From the NCBI RefSeq assembly GCF_019924925.1, contig NC_067230.1, positions 14,744,374 through 14,808,373 on the forward strand: a DNA stretch of 64,000 nt. The letters are read 5' to 3'. Under the pieces are notes generated by a model that did no database searches, was not told the DNA's origin, and saw only the letters and a list, made by a program, of their open reading frames with translations. This document shows positions 47,301 through 58,895 of the stretch, piece by piece. The DNA comes from Ctenopharyngodon idella (Eukaryota > Chordata > Actinopteri > Cypriniformes > Xenocyprididae). The position numbers and the translations under genes were made by a program. The first letter of the stretch is position 1, and each line of letters begins with the position of its first letter.

Positions 47301-50300
47301 TTTGCTTTAATTACAGATCAACATTTACTTGAACACAGAAAAATGCAGTTGCTTAAGGATAGGAAGGTAAATGTCCTTTTCGATAGAAAAAATGTGGATG
47401 GACTTAAAGAGAGCCGTCCATTGTCACTCACCATGAAATTCAACTGAACTTGAGCAATTTTGCAAGGAATAATGGCCAAATATTCCCCAATCTAGGTGTG
47501 CAAAGCTAGTACAGACATATCCAAAAAGATTAATGGCTGTAATTAAAGCAAAATGTGGCTCTTCAAAGTATTAAATAAATTTTCAGAACTGTTGCTTTTT
47601 CTGTTGCTTGCTCCTTTGGCCTTGATAAGAGCTTGCATTCTTTTTATGTACTTTTCCACAATCTCTGTTGTTATTGACTTCCAAATAGTTTATAGTTGTT
47701 CCCAAAGACTTGCTTTTGATGAAACCTTTGAGCGATCTATCTTTAAATCCATTAAATTCCAACAATAATTATATTTTAGCATTACAAACATAACTGTGAT
47801 TAAAGAGTTTACGCATACTGGTGTGGATTAACCATTCCAGAAACATAAAAAATGATTTTGGTAATCACCAGTACTGTTAGTTTAGGGCAGCTGTGGCACA
47901 AACCTCACATTGGGTGGTGGTCTAATAAATTTGTTATGCACTGTACTGTATATGTACTGTATTAAAGCATTGGCCAAATGCTTAAAATGAAAAGAAAAAA
48001 ACTTTGTTTGGTGCAGAAAAATGATTATTTGTTACAGAGGGGGAAAAAAAAGTTTAGTTATGATATTGTAATATTTTGCAAACACTCTGCTTCTGCGTAG
48101 CTCGTTTTCTGGACAGTCTTTTGGAACCGGATGAATGCTCTAAAGAGGATGGTGAAGGGCATGAAACAGCCTCGCCCACCATCTTCACTGAAGCCTGCAC
48201 CAATGGAAACTATGTGGAGGTAAAGCAAGTTTCTTTAACTGCTCTCAGTTAAGGGATATTTTGACTACTTTAACTCTCTCTCTAATGTCTCTCAGTACTG
48301 GAGTGATTTTATGAATCGTTCTGGGGAGGAGCAAGAGCGACTGTTGGCTCTGCTGGAGGAGGAGGCTCAAAGGACCCACTCTAACAAGAGCCATAAAGAC
48401 CAAAGAAAGGGTCTGACATAAATTAATCACACAAACCCACTTTGCATCCAATAAGAGAGAGGGTTGCACACCAGTTTATCACACTACACACGACTTGTTT
48501 ATGTTTGATGTATTCACTCTAGTGTAGACCACTACAGATGAGGCGTACTTCACACAGAGAGGCATTTGTACTTCACATGCTCTCTGTTGCCTTTAGTCCC
48601 CTTAACCCATGGCTCTAAACTGCATTTGAGCACTTAAGTTTTGTATAGTTTACATTTCAGTGCCTTAAGATCAGGGCTGTGTACAGACATTTTGGGGGGG
48701 CAGGTGCTCAAAAGAAAAAAAGGGCACCCCTCTCATAACTAGCCTACTATAACAATTACATATAAAAGTTAGTTACAACATCTTTAAATTACTTACATTT
48801 TTATTCAAATAAATAATTATGTCCTTTGTTGGCATTATGATATTCTAACTGAAAGAAATTACTATTCATCATTACTATTGTTTATATTACACTGCAATTA
48901 GTTATAGTTGCATGAATAATGTTATGAAATTAGTGTCTAAAATGTAACATTTTGAATATAGAAAAAATGAAATTATACTTTTCTATATATGATACTTTTA
49001 TGTGAAACTAAAACCGCCAGTAGTGGGCAGCAAGTCTTAAAGAATTAGTTCACTTTCAAATGAAAATTACCCCATGATTTACTCACCCTCAAGCCATCCT
49101 AGGTGTATATGACTTTCTTCTTTCTGATGAACACAATTGGAGTTATATTCATAAATATCCTGACGCGTCCAAGCTTTATAATGGCAGTGAACGGGGCCAA
49201 CGAGTTTGAGGTTCAAGAAAGTGCATCCATCCATCATAAACGTACTCCACACTCTGAAGCGAGCAATGCGTTTGTGTAAGAAAAATATCCATATTTAACA
49301 ACTTATAAAGTAAAATACCTAGCTTCCGCCAGACCACCTTCCATATTCAACGTCGCGACTTAATCTTTTTCCGTAAGTTGAATACGGAAGGCGTAGGATG
49401 TAGCATAAGCGTTTTGAGCTGCGAGAGGCGTTACACTTTCTTCATAAGTTGAATACGAGAGGTGGTCTGGCAGAAGCTAGACTTGTTAAATATGGATATT
49501 TTTCTTACACAAATGCATCGCTTTGCTTCAGAAGGTCTTTATTAACCTCCCGGAGCCGTGTGGAGTACGTTCATGATGGATGGATGCACTTTCTTGAGCT
49601 TCAAACTCATTACCTCCGTTCACTGCCATTATAAAGCTTGGCTGCGTCAGGATATTTATTAATATAATTCCAATTGTGTTCATCAGAAAGAAGAAAGTCA
49701 TATACACCTAGGATGGCTTGAGTGTGAGTAAATCTTGTAAATTTTCATTTTAAAGTGAACTAATCCTTTAAAAAGTGAGTCAAAGAATCATTCACTGATT
49801 TGTTCAAACCGGCTGATTCATTCATGAACAAAACACCACTCTGTATGTTGCAAGGAGATGCAACCATTCTGCTTTTTTCTAAACTATTTTCGTTCGTGAA
49901 ATAGAGCAAAGAACAGTCAAAATGGACAATACTGTGTTTTAAATTAATATCAACTTATTGAACTGTTGTATTAAAATGAATCTTACGTTTGCAATCGTGC
50001 TGATATTGGGGAAAACAGCACTTTTGTTCGTGTGATACCTCTAAACCCCCCCCCCCCTCCCCCCACTCTGCCCTAAACTCAGGCACTGGTTGAGCCAGAA
50101 GTCGGACGTGTCGGGACGCTCAAACAAACAGAGCAATGTTTCGATAGCTCCACAGTATTTGCACTCTGTATAGGTGAACTTATGCATGATTTACTTACGG
50201 TTGTCTTTGCCGTTAATCTGGGGATTTGAAGTATTCCAATAATAAAAAAATTACACACTTCATCTTCATTAATTCAATGATGGGCAGATTATTTCTAATT

Positions 50301-51501
50301 ATATTTGACATATTTGTGATGATCATTCTCCTATCCTTTGAGCAGTAAATCCTGCTCTCAGGGCTCAGGAATGTTACCAGAGGATTGATCGAAGGCTGCG
50401 TGCGACGCTGAGACGCAGACAGATTCCCATGGTGACGCTCTTTGGCATTTGCTTGATCTTTGTCTTTTGCTTTTTAACAAGTGTTCCGCCTATATCCCTT
50501 TCTCTTGTCATATTATTCTTTTTTCTGTGTGATATCTGTTCATTCATTTTCTTTGTTTAAGGGAGTGTTGGAAGGTCTGGAATCCAGTCTGCTGGGATTC
50601 TTCATGGCACATCCACACTCAATTTACATTACCAAACTCAGCAGCAGGTGCACAATCTACCACAGTTAATGCATCTCTCACCTCCACAGACTAATTCAGA
50701 CCTCCACTAACAATTAAACATGCATGTTTGCAATTGTTGCTTGAGAAATTGAAAGCAGTAATGGTAGTGTATCAGAAGAATACCATGTTTTGATTCAGAC
50801 GTGTCTGTGTTTCTGCAGTTATGAGCGACTGCTCTTTCATGCCATCTGCCAATACATGGATCTGACCTCTGCTAGTGAGTGAACTTTATTACTTCATTCC
50901 GACGTAGCCAATTTATGGTTGTTTTCATATGAGGCTGATGTGAATTCATTTGAACAAACTCATTTGTGTATATATTATGTACTGTAGACTGCAGTGGAAT
51001 TTTCAAGAACTCGAGAAGGTTTTTCCCTTTAATGTTTTTGTCAATTATACACATTAAACCTGTTTTTGCTTTAGTTAAAATAAAAAAAATAAAAATTTGA
51101 TTTATCATTGGCTAGCATACTCTTTTGTAATTGATCATAATTGGCATAATTGATCATGCCATTAACAATTTTAAAAGTTCTTACAAAAAAAAAAAAATGC
51201 TAGCTTTGATCCTAATGTGAGTTAATTATAAATATTTTAAAATACATTTTTAACAACCTGGGATAGCAGGTTAACACCACTGACAATTCTCAAATAATGT
51301 GATTTTTCACAACTAAATGTAGAAACTCAGAGTTTTACCAGTATCTCCTTGACGCACATGACCTAAGGAAAAACTAAAATGTGTGATTTTTCTGCAGGCT
51401 CTGACTGTAATGGTGCTCGACAGACTGAGGTAGTCAACAAACAGGAAGAGTTCCTGCCTCCTCAGTCTCTGCTCTCTGCCTACCTGGAACAGATGAGCTA
51501 A
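44310..51501 (+). CDS. r3hdm4: R3H domain-containing protein 4
   Basis: Small protein of unknown biochemical role; R3H domains in general bind single-stranded nucleic acid. Eight exons join in phase: 44310-44353, 45136-45290, 48101-48219, 48296-48410, 50346-50431, 50562-50647, 50819-50874 and 51398-51501, giving 254 aa (human R3HDM4 268). Recalled matches to human run the whole length: FINQAIRNSDL, RAKGRKSL, EACTNGNYVE, DFMNRSGEEQERLL, RRLRATLRR, and LLSAYLEQ at the end. The R3H core (R-x3-H) is in YERLLFHAICQYMDL, with Arg205 and His209. The long intron 2 (45291-48100) is filled with mobile elements. Confidence 0.95.
45387..45480. repeat. Half of a TTAA-type MITE-like repeat
   Basis: AATGAAAATTGTGTTATCATTTACTCACC resembles the inner part of the 1671-2382 family but has no matching right arm. 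Confidence 0.45.
45771..46422. repeat. Palindromic DNA element (r3hdm4 intron 2)
   Basis: ACACCTGGTATTAAGATGCG, then TTTTGTCGATCGGAT, at the left is mirrored by ATCCGATCGACC, then AAAACGCATCTTAATACCA, at the right. Non-coding; superfamily not assigned. Confidence 0.75.
46424..46478 (+). repeat. tRNA-derived SINE fragment
   Basis: CCGTAGCTCAATCAGTAGAGCA looks like an A-box region and GGGTTTGGTTCCCAGGGAA like a B-box region, spaced too closely, so the anticodon arm is partly deleted. It fits the head of a cyprinid tRNA-derived SINE. It abuts the palindromic element on one side and the Tc1 fragment on the other. Confidence 0.5.
46484..46661 (-). pseudogene. Tc1-like transposase fragment
   Basis: The minus strand reads WTTEDWKNVAWSDESQF, then HSDGRVRIWCK, a stop, and GGGVMVWGI, matching the middle of a Tc1/mariner DDE transposase around its second catalytic Asp (SDES). 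One in-frame stop and no flanking coding sequence: a dead fragment. Confidence 0.75.
47220..47950. repeat. Tc1-like non-coding remnant
   Basis: Phrases such as AGAACCACCTTTTGCTTTAAT, GGCTCTTCAAAGTATTAA and GTTATGCACTGTACTGTA recall the ends and spacers of Tc1-type elements. No ORF with transposase similarity. Assignment is tentative. Confidence 0.4.
48640..49036. other. r3hdm4 intron stretch without recognised features
   Basis: AT-rich sequence with a short G-run near 48693-48700. I see no ORF, TIR or tRNA-like piece here. Confidence 0.4.
49037..49771. repeat. TTAA-flanked palindromic DNA element, second subfamily
   Basis: TTAAAGAATTAGTTCACTTTC at the left, GAACTAATCCTTTAA at the right. The arms carry GGTGTATATGACTTTCTTC and its complement. 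Related in plan to 1671-2382 but different in sequence. It lies in r3hdm4 intron 4. Confidence 0.8.
50046..50065. repeat. Poly-C tract
   Basis: Twelve consecutive C, one or two T, then more C, in an r3hdm4 intron. A possible sequencing or assembly weak spot. Confidence 0.9.
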
Positions 51502-52810
51502 GCTGCTATGAATCCTGGCCACAACCAGTACCATTGCTGTTCATCCAGCCAGAACCGGCACCGCTGCCTCTTACCTGGCCAACATGAACTGTGCGTGTGG
51601 CATTATGTCATAGGACCTGACCTGCAGGCCTTGTCTTTTAGGAGAGACTGCCTAACTAGCGTGATCACTGTACTCAGTGTCACTGTCTCTTTCATTTACT
51701 TTTTAAATGCATTTTCTGATGTTTTGGAGCACATATTAGTAGATGTTACTATAACTGTCTTTATAAATAATCTGATTCTTTTTCCATGTTCCAGGCAGAA
51801 TTTTACTGTCATGGCATCTTTGTATTCAAGTAGAAACATAATTGTGTATGAACTCGAGAATATGATTGATAATTGACAATTATTGTTTTTGATGTTCATG
51901 ATCTTAACATAAAAATTCACAGTCAAAAACCTACAACTCAGGCTCCTAAAAGGATGACATGTTCTAAATCAGCACACATATCACAAATCTCATGATGGTT
52001 ATGCAGTTATTGTATGTGTATACCCGTACAATGTGTTTATTTTTACTGCACACATACTGCACAACATTTTACTATTGACATGCATTTGATTTGTGCAGAC
52101 TTGTAATTCTGCTCATTTACTTTAGCCAGTCCTGCCTGACAAGAGGGATCTGTAGTCCTTTTATATCCAGCATTCTATAACATGAATTTGAGTAAAACAG
52201 TACTTGTTTGTTAATCTGCAGTTATCAGGTGTCACACACTTCTTTTTTTTTTCCTGTTAAGGATCTGCCAACATGCACTTAAAACTGCCTTACCTGTACA
52301 TGCCATATTTGTCAGTTTTGCTTTTTCGTATTTATATATTGAGCCTTTACATCAAGGTTATTTGGTTTACATACACGGGAAATCTTTTGATGTTTTATAC
52401 CATCAAGGGTCTTGAGACACTTGAGCAGTTCTTGCATTGGTGTTTATAACCAAAGTGTGTGTGTGTGTGTATAGTGCTGATTCTCAGGCATCACCCTTCA
52501 TGAATGTGGACTTTTACATTACTCTCAATCACCTAAAAACAGGTGTGTTGAACCCTTTTGCGACGAAGAGTTAGCTTTTTAGAATAATATTTATACTTTT
52601 GTGCCAATATTTGAGTTTAATGCTATTTATACACCATGGTGGCAGAACATGAATACACACCATAGAGCGCTTCATTGTATTTAGTTTTGTCTGTTGCTAG
52701 TACCTGTTAAAATGGTATCAATCTTTTAACTGAGATCATATTGTGTGATTATTTTATGGATCGAAATGCAAGTCATGTGGACATAACCATGAAAATAAAA
52801 ACGTTCTGGT
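51502..52810 (+). other. r3hdm4: r3hdm4 3' UTR with poly(A) signal
   Basis: Non-coding sequence after the r3hdm4 TAA, with no repeat end in it. AATAAA at 52794-52799 is a canonical poly(A) signal and the likely end of the transcript. The 122-codon ORF at 51508-51876 has no recognisable domain. Confidence 0.6.
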
Positions 52811-54083
52811 AAAGCTCGGCTTCCTGTATTCATGTTGTTGTGAAATATTAATTTACAAATAAGGTTTAAAGGCTTGGTTGAAAAACACCAATGCCCTGTT
52901 CAAGTTCCCATTCTGGCTCTAGTTTCACCACAAAAACAACTTTTTTCATCATTTCCTCACTTTTGATCTAAACCTGTATGACTAACTTTCTGCAGTGAAC
53001 TTAATGAATTTAAATATTTGAGTGAATGATTTTAAATGATTTCCATTTTTTTTTTTTACATTTAAATATTTACCTGAAAATTGATAAAAGAACACATATT
53101 ACACAGACACTTCACATGTAATATTATTAGATTATAAGTTAACTGCATTTAATAGATTTTACTTCCAATAAAACATTTGCAATGCGTTTGTAAAAGGTCT
53201 TTTTATGCATGTTTGGCCTGAGTTTTTGTTGCATTTGCACTGCTCTGACCAGCAGGCGTCACCAGCGTGTGGCGTCTCGAAAGCTTGGAAACAGTGAATC
53301 ATTTTGTGAAGTAATTGGTTCAATTGATTCGAAGCTTTGAAAAGCTTCGTTTCTCCCATCACTGCTTACGACACGCCATGGCGATCTCTAACTGAATTGC
53401 TTTTTAATAATAGCTGCAGAAAATGCTTGTGTTCATATCTGAAACCATTGTTGAGATCAGGATCATTACAACAAGCCAGCTGGTGCTAGTATATGACCTT
53501 TAAGAAAACAAAGACACTCCAAACGTGCTCTGAGGGAGGCCTTCACCAGACTCGGGCTTTCACTGTTATAGCAAAAGCAACACGTGGAAGAAACCGAAAC
53601 ACAACTCTTTTTTTCAATCAATTATTAAGCCTCCTAAGACGCTGACAAAAATTGCCAAGGCTGACTGTATTTCAAGTCATCCCGGTGGGGTATTGGGTAA
53701 AGTTATCTGCTCATCCACGACAGGGTGGTATCAAGCTTTAAACTACCATACAATCAGCATTTTGGCCCTGATGAATGAATGGTGTGTCTACGAAACAGGC
53801 AAGCGATGTGCACAAAAAGGTTTATTCCTTGTACTCTCTTCACTTAAAGAAAAAAGTGTGCTGTTTCCGTAAATCTAAGGGGGAGAGAATTATGGGTATC
53901 CTCGAAGCAAAGGGGAGGTCATAACCCTCAATCTCCAAGAACATGTTTGAGTTTGGGATCGATTCAACGAGCCCCCTACGAGGTCGGGTAGGATAATGAA
54001 GAGTGCAAGGACACTGTAAACATATTCTGAGGGAGGTCCAATGCCAGCTTTGTTACCTCTGGCGTTCTCCCTTGGTTCTTCTA
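52811..54083. other. Intergenic sequence with degenerate repeats
   Basis: No gene is seen. 53280-53360 carries words (GATTCGAAGCTTTGAAAAGC) related to the inner palindrome of 10705-10970. Short phrases are shared between about 53525-53560 and 54030-54050 (CTGAGGGAGG…). Confidence 0.4.
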
Positions 54084-54137
54084 GGACTGCTAATCCATTG
54101 TGCTCTGCACGCTTGGGTTCGAATCCCATCCTCGTCG
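54084..54137 (+). pseudogene. tRNA-Ser(GCT) 3'-part fragment
   Basis: The sequence from the anticodon stem (GGACTGCTAATCC, anticodon GCT) through the variable arm (TGTGCTCTGCACGC) and T-arm (GGGTTCGAATCCC) to the acceptor 3' strand (ATCCTCGTCG) reads like the 3' two-thirds of tRNA-Ser-GCT. The D-arm and 5' acceptor strand are missing upstream, so it cannot fold as a tRNA. It could be a dead tRNA gene or the head of a tRNA-derived repeat. Confidence 0.65.
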
Positions 54138-54157
54138 TTCGATGGCTTCGGAGAGCC

Positions 54158-54350
54158 CAGTGCAAAGCATGATGGGAAGTGAAAGTCCTGTTTGATTGAG
54201 TCCTGGTTGAGTTTACTTAATTGAAACGTGTTATTTTAATATGAAAACATCAAGTCAAAAAGTAATTGTTTCAAGCCAATTTAACATGAAGCAATTAAAT
54301 TTGAACCAGAAACCTAATACAATGGTGTTGAATCAAAATAAGTTGTTTAA
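54158..54350. repeat. Dispersed repeat, + copy of an inverted pair
   Basis: CAAAGCATGATGGGAAGTGA, then AAGTCCTGTTTGATTG, and onward to TTGAACCAGAAAC. The reverse complement is at about 61770-61935. It lies directly after the tRNA-Ser fragment. Confidence 0.75.
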
Positions 54351-54466
54351 ATAAAGTGGACAGCATCAAAAAATCATTTTTTTGAGTGATCCGGCCAGGT
54401 AATTTTACTATCCTTCCTGTCTTTTACTTTAAAAAAAAATGTATCTGGTGAAGTGTGAAACACTTA

Positions 54467-56576
54467 TTGTCAACTAGTGTTGTTTTTGGCGGCCTGTTTT
54501 AATTTTAGTTTTAGACTAGTCTTTGTGTCAAGCTGTCATTTTAGTTTTTATTAGTTTTAGTCACGTTCATACTCTTTTTAGTCTAGTCAAGTTTCAGTCG
54601 ACTAAAAGTCTGAGCATTTTGGTCTTATTTTAGTCAGAATTATCCATGACTATTTTAGTCTAGTTTTAGTCGACGAAAATTGTATTTTAGTCTTTTTTTT
54701 TAGTAATGCAATATTTAACCCAGTAAATATAGTATAAGTACCTAGTAGTATAGACGAAACCAAAATTTTCTTTTAGCCAAACCCATTTCAAACAAGGTTA
54801 TCTTATATTATTGTTACCTTATAGATAATACCTTATAATGCCTCAAGATGTCTCTTAACCTTTAAGACCTGAAGGCTTTTTTAGAGGTTTTTTTCTGAGC
54901 GACATACACAAAAGTAAAGACTCATAACTCCAAAACTGTAGCAAGGAGAGTCAAAAAAATAGGTATCATTTGATAGAACACTTTTTAATTTTTTAGAAAA
55001 TATAAATTACATTACATTTGTACATTTTCATGCTGAAAAACTGCTGATAAAAGACAAAAATATATTTTTTTTTATAATTTTTCATTTTTTTTATTTGACA
55101 TTTTTTATGGAATAACTCAGGAAGGCAATAGGATCAGAGAAAATTTTCTGTTGTTGTTGATGATGCTCTCCTACATGTGAGCTGCATCTGCATGGTTCAA
55201 ATTTTGTGGTGATAGCATAAAGTATAGTTGAATAAAGTGTTATTCATTTTTTCGCAGCTAGATGGCGCCCACGGGCGGTAAACTCTGGTTTAGAGGCACT
55301 TCTCGGCACTTGTTAGGAGTTTTTCAAAATGGTTAGATGCATTAAAAAGCTAAATTTCTAAGCTTTAAGATGATACCTATTTTGTGTTATTCCACGTTGG
55401 AAAACGAACATGGATGGTTCCGGGAACATTGGATACACACTGCGTCCCGGAAAGATGAGAGACATGTTTTTAGCCTATGTTAAATCATTCCGTGAGTAAT
55501 ATCTTGCGATCAACGCAATATATTATGTTGATTTGTAAATAATGATGTGCATTTTCTATGATCTGTGCATTTTTCATGAAGTTATGAGCACGTGAAATCT
55601 ACATATTTGTATTCAGTTAGCGGCTGGCCGGCCATCGGTCCCTTTCTCTGTATCAGATTTAACTTTGTTTGTTGTCGTTTACGTTAACTCACCGCAGCTG
55701 CATCTTCTAAATAATGCCGCGAGTGGGGGCTTGAGGAAGTGACGTCGCTTGCGTCTGCGCAGTGCGACCTGATGCAGACACAGGAAACAGAAATACTGCA
55801 AAATAATAATAATAACGCGACTAAACGAGACGAAATAATGTTATAACATTTCGTCTCGTCTCGTTTTGGTCAACGAAAATGAAGAGACATTTTAGCATAG
55901 TTTTTATTTTGTAAACCACATTTAGTCTCGTTTTTATTCGTCAACAATATTGCATTATACATTTAATTATAGCAAAGACTATAGAATAACACAAGACATG
56001 TCACTCGTATTGTTTTGAATGGGAGAAAGTGTAACGCTCAATATGGCGGAATAAGTCCCGCCTTCAAAATAAGAGCCAATCGCCGACCTGTAAAGTCATC
56101 GCGTCACTGCAGCGGCCGTTAGAAGCACCGGTTTCTATAGAAACAGTCAGACGCGCGCCTCCGAAATGAGGCACAAGAGACGCGCATTTAGGTCTGCGCA
56201 TGCGCATTAGCTTGATCCAGCCTAAATACTGTTTTTTTGTCATGATTTGAGCGTTTGGAAAAAAAAAATTATGAGACAGTTGTTGTCAGATTTCATTGGT
56301 GATTTCAAATATGAAATTTAATCGAAAGCTTGGCAAACAGCTTTGGAGAATTTGATGTTTCCCCATTCAAAGAGATAGGAGCTGCATGATGCCCAGGATG
56401 CACGAGAGGCGTTTCAAAGATGGCCGCCGAGTGAAATGACTTGTCTTAAAGGGACTTTGATTATAGTCATCGTCACATGACCAGCATTTACGTGACGTTT
56501 TTGTCACGTGATAAAGGTTCGTTGAAGGCGATATTTAGTCATAATTTTCCTTGACGAAAGCAACACTATTGTCAAC
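54467..56576. mobile_element. hAT-like element with an 8-bp target duplication
   Basis: Ends TAGTGTTG (54475-54482) and CAACACTA (56561-56568) are flanked by perfect 8-bp repeats TTGTCAAC at 54467-54474 and 56569-56576. Inside are many TTTTAGT and GTTTTAGTC words, a second repeat copy (about 55840-55960) and a non-coding segment (54840-55480). No transposase ORF survives. TIR length is short and imperfect beyond 8 bp. Confidence 0.75.
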
Positions 56577-56639
56577 CATTTGTAAAGTTAAAATATATGC
56601 ATGTACAATGTAAAATATTTACTAAATCACCGTATATAT

Positions 56640-57252
56640 TTATTGGACTGTGGTTGGCTTTTTTCCTCAGTGTGATTCTAGAGGTGTCTTGGGCTGGGAG
56701 GCAGTTGATGCCTTGGCAGCCTGCCTGGTTGGCCTTAACTGAACAATCACTGCCTTGTTCACAAGATGAGGCCAACATAGCTGTACATGGCTCTGCATGC
56801 CATGGACAAGGTGCCATCAAAATATAGCCAGAGGGTAAAGAAGAAGACTTTGCCAGAACCATAGAGAGCATCCAGGAAGCGGAGTGGCTCTGCTCCAGGA
56901 CAGCAGGCAGCAGAGAGGTAATTTGACTATTTGGATCTTTACTAGTTTATAACCCACTATACAGTCCAGATTATATCATCCTTCTTTTCCATAGACTGTT
57001 CATGACTCATGGGCAGGTGGCTCAGGACCCTGAAGTCCACAGGGTCTGTGAATGTGTTTGCTTACGGCTTTTTAAAGAGATTAAGCACGGAACAGGCCCA
57101 AGGACACAAGAGGAAAAACTCTGCCAATCCCACAATCTATTGTGATGGTATACAGCCACTTAAAACAGCTGCTGGAGGACAGCAGAGCAGTTCTAGGACA
57201 GACGAACCTGGTTCTGGTCCCGATAAACACCACTACTGTCTCCTCGTGGTGA
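56640..57252 (+). pseudogene. Exon-like ORF remnants, unidentified
   Basis: A 76-codon ORF at 56597-56827 and a following open stretch to 56918 end near splice-like AGAG|GTAATT. A second open segment at about 57001-57252 is bounded by CCATAG and CGTG|GTGAGT. The predicted peptides (SWAGRQLMPWQPAWLAL; KRLSTEQAQGHKRK) match no family I know. They may be remains of one transposon-derived gene, perhaps linked to the 58896-59513 remnant. Stops and frame changes make function unlikely. Confidence 0.3.
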
Positions 57253-57556
57253 GTCTTCTTTTGTACAATCACAGTAGTATATCAAGATTGTACTTATAAA
57301 ACCTTCCTGTACATGTTTCTTTTAAAAAATTATACTAAGTAAAGACAATGGGCTTTAGTTTTCTAGTTTAGTTTATTTAACCTTTATTTAACCAGGCAAG
57401 TCATTACAGTTTTTCTGAATTGCTAAAACACATTTCTTGAAACCATCACTCATTTTCCCAAAACATTAAACACAAATCCAAATCTTCAAACTAAATTCAC
57501 AAAACCTCTGACTCAAACAATTGCTTCAAAACCCTTTCACCTGTACTCAAGATCAT

Positions 57557-57920
57557 TGTCACGGCCAGCTCGTTCTTGACCGCCACATAAAGAGGATCAC
57601 ACAAACAAATGAGTTCTTTAAATTGCCATGTTGTTTATTACAAAATAATCTGTTCCAAACAAAATAGCACAATGTCTAGGGAATAAAATAAAAATAAATA
57701 AGAATCCAATGGGTAAGAAAGGTTGGGAAGAACAAAATGAAAACAAGTTGGAGCAAATGACTTCTCTGGAGAAACACGTTCTACCAGAGGAAGTACAGTT
57801 GAGTAGATCAGCCAGATATTCATACTCTCCACCCATAAATTATCCAATTTGACATTTACGTCACATCCAGGCGCCACACTGCCACCACCAGGTGACGAAG
57901 GAAAAGACAGGGTCGTAACA
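57557..57920. mobile_element. Solo LTR with 5-bp target duplication
   Basis: Starts TGTCACGGCCAGC and ends GGTCGTAACA, so it has TG…CA ends. It is flanked by ATCAT at 57552-57556 and 57921-57925. 364 bp, with several AATAAA-like words inside, no ORF and no primer-binding site next to it: the remnant of an LTR retrotransposon that recombined out. It is nested in the 57404-60366 element. Confidence 0.75.
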
Positions 57921-58309
57921 ATCATTCATTAGACACTACATCAACAAAATGGAGAACACAACATCCAGAGCATGTAGTTACAGAAAAAAAGTATATTGTA
58001 TCACAGTAAACAAATGTGCAATTACATAACAGTATAGTAATCACAACTAAGTAAGGTGAATATATTGTATACTGTATGAACTGCAAGTATAGTATTATAT
58101 TGAATATTATATAGTATTGAATGCCTGTATATTCAGCACTTGCATGCTGTAAAAATACAGTAGTCTAAATGCAAAAGCTTTAAAGGTCAAGAAAACTCTA
58201 TATGAAAAGCATGTTACAGTAAAAAAACCTGCAACTGCAAAACCAAAGTCAGTGAGAGATTCATTCTGCTTCAGCATCACGTCTTCATGTTGGATCCAGC
58301 CTGAGTCAA

Positions 58310-58520
58310 GTCACCTTTATTTCTATTGCACTTTATTACAATACAGATTTCACAGCAGCTTTACAGTGATAACAGGTACCTGATGATCAGTAATACAAAG
58401 AGAGTTCATTTCGGCTGTACAGCATCTCTAAAAGAAAATAGTGTCATTGTTCAGCTGAAGTCAGTTCAGTGTCGATTCACTTCCGTTGTAAAGATCATCA
58501 ATTATTATTATTTCCATCTA
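58310..58520. repeat. Repeat shared with 40374-40610 and 35800-35950
   Basis: CTTTATTACAATACAGATTTCACAGC and CAGCTGAAGTCAGTTCAGTG words match the other two sites. Confidence 0.6.
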
Positions 58521-58895
58521 TTGTTGGTATCATCATTCAAGACCTGTGCCACCTGTGCACTCTGAACTGGCTTGTATTTCATACAGTTGGTTTGATCACA
58601 TCATTAGAAACAAGTGTGAACAATTTTGAGTCGTTGTGTAAAGGATGACAACTGTGTTGTAGTTGTGCTTAACTTTTGGTGCTTTTACCATTTTGCAACA
58701 CAAGTGCATCACAGTGCGAAATGTGTTTTACTGAGTGTTGTAATAAAAGCACTCGCTAGGTATTTTTTAAATGCACATACTGAAATATTTGTCTCAAATT
58801 TCAATAATTTCTGTAGCACATTCCAATAATTTAGGGCAGTAAATTCAAAACCAATTTTAAATTGCTAACTTAAGATGAACAATGTTTCTCTTGCA

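Noticed and set aside
51508..51876. 122-codon ORF after r3hdm4
   Set aside because: Starts 7 bases after the stop of r3hdm4 in its 3' UTR, with no domain or conservation that I can recognise.
53965..54010. CTACGAGGTCGGGTAGGATAATG as the missing 5' part of the tRNA-Ser
   Set aside because: Weak similarity to the D-arm region and too far from the 3' part; probably chance.
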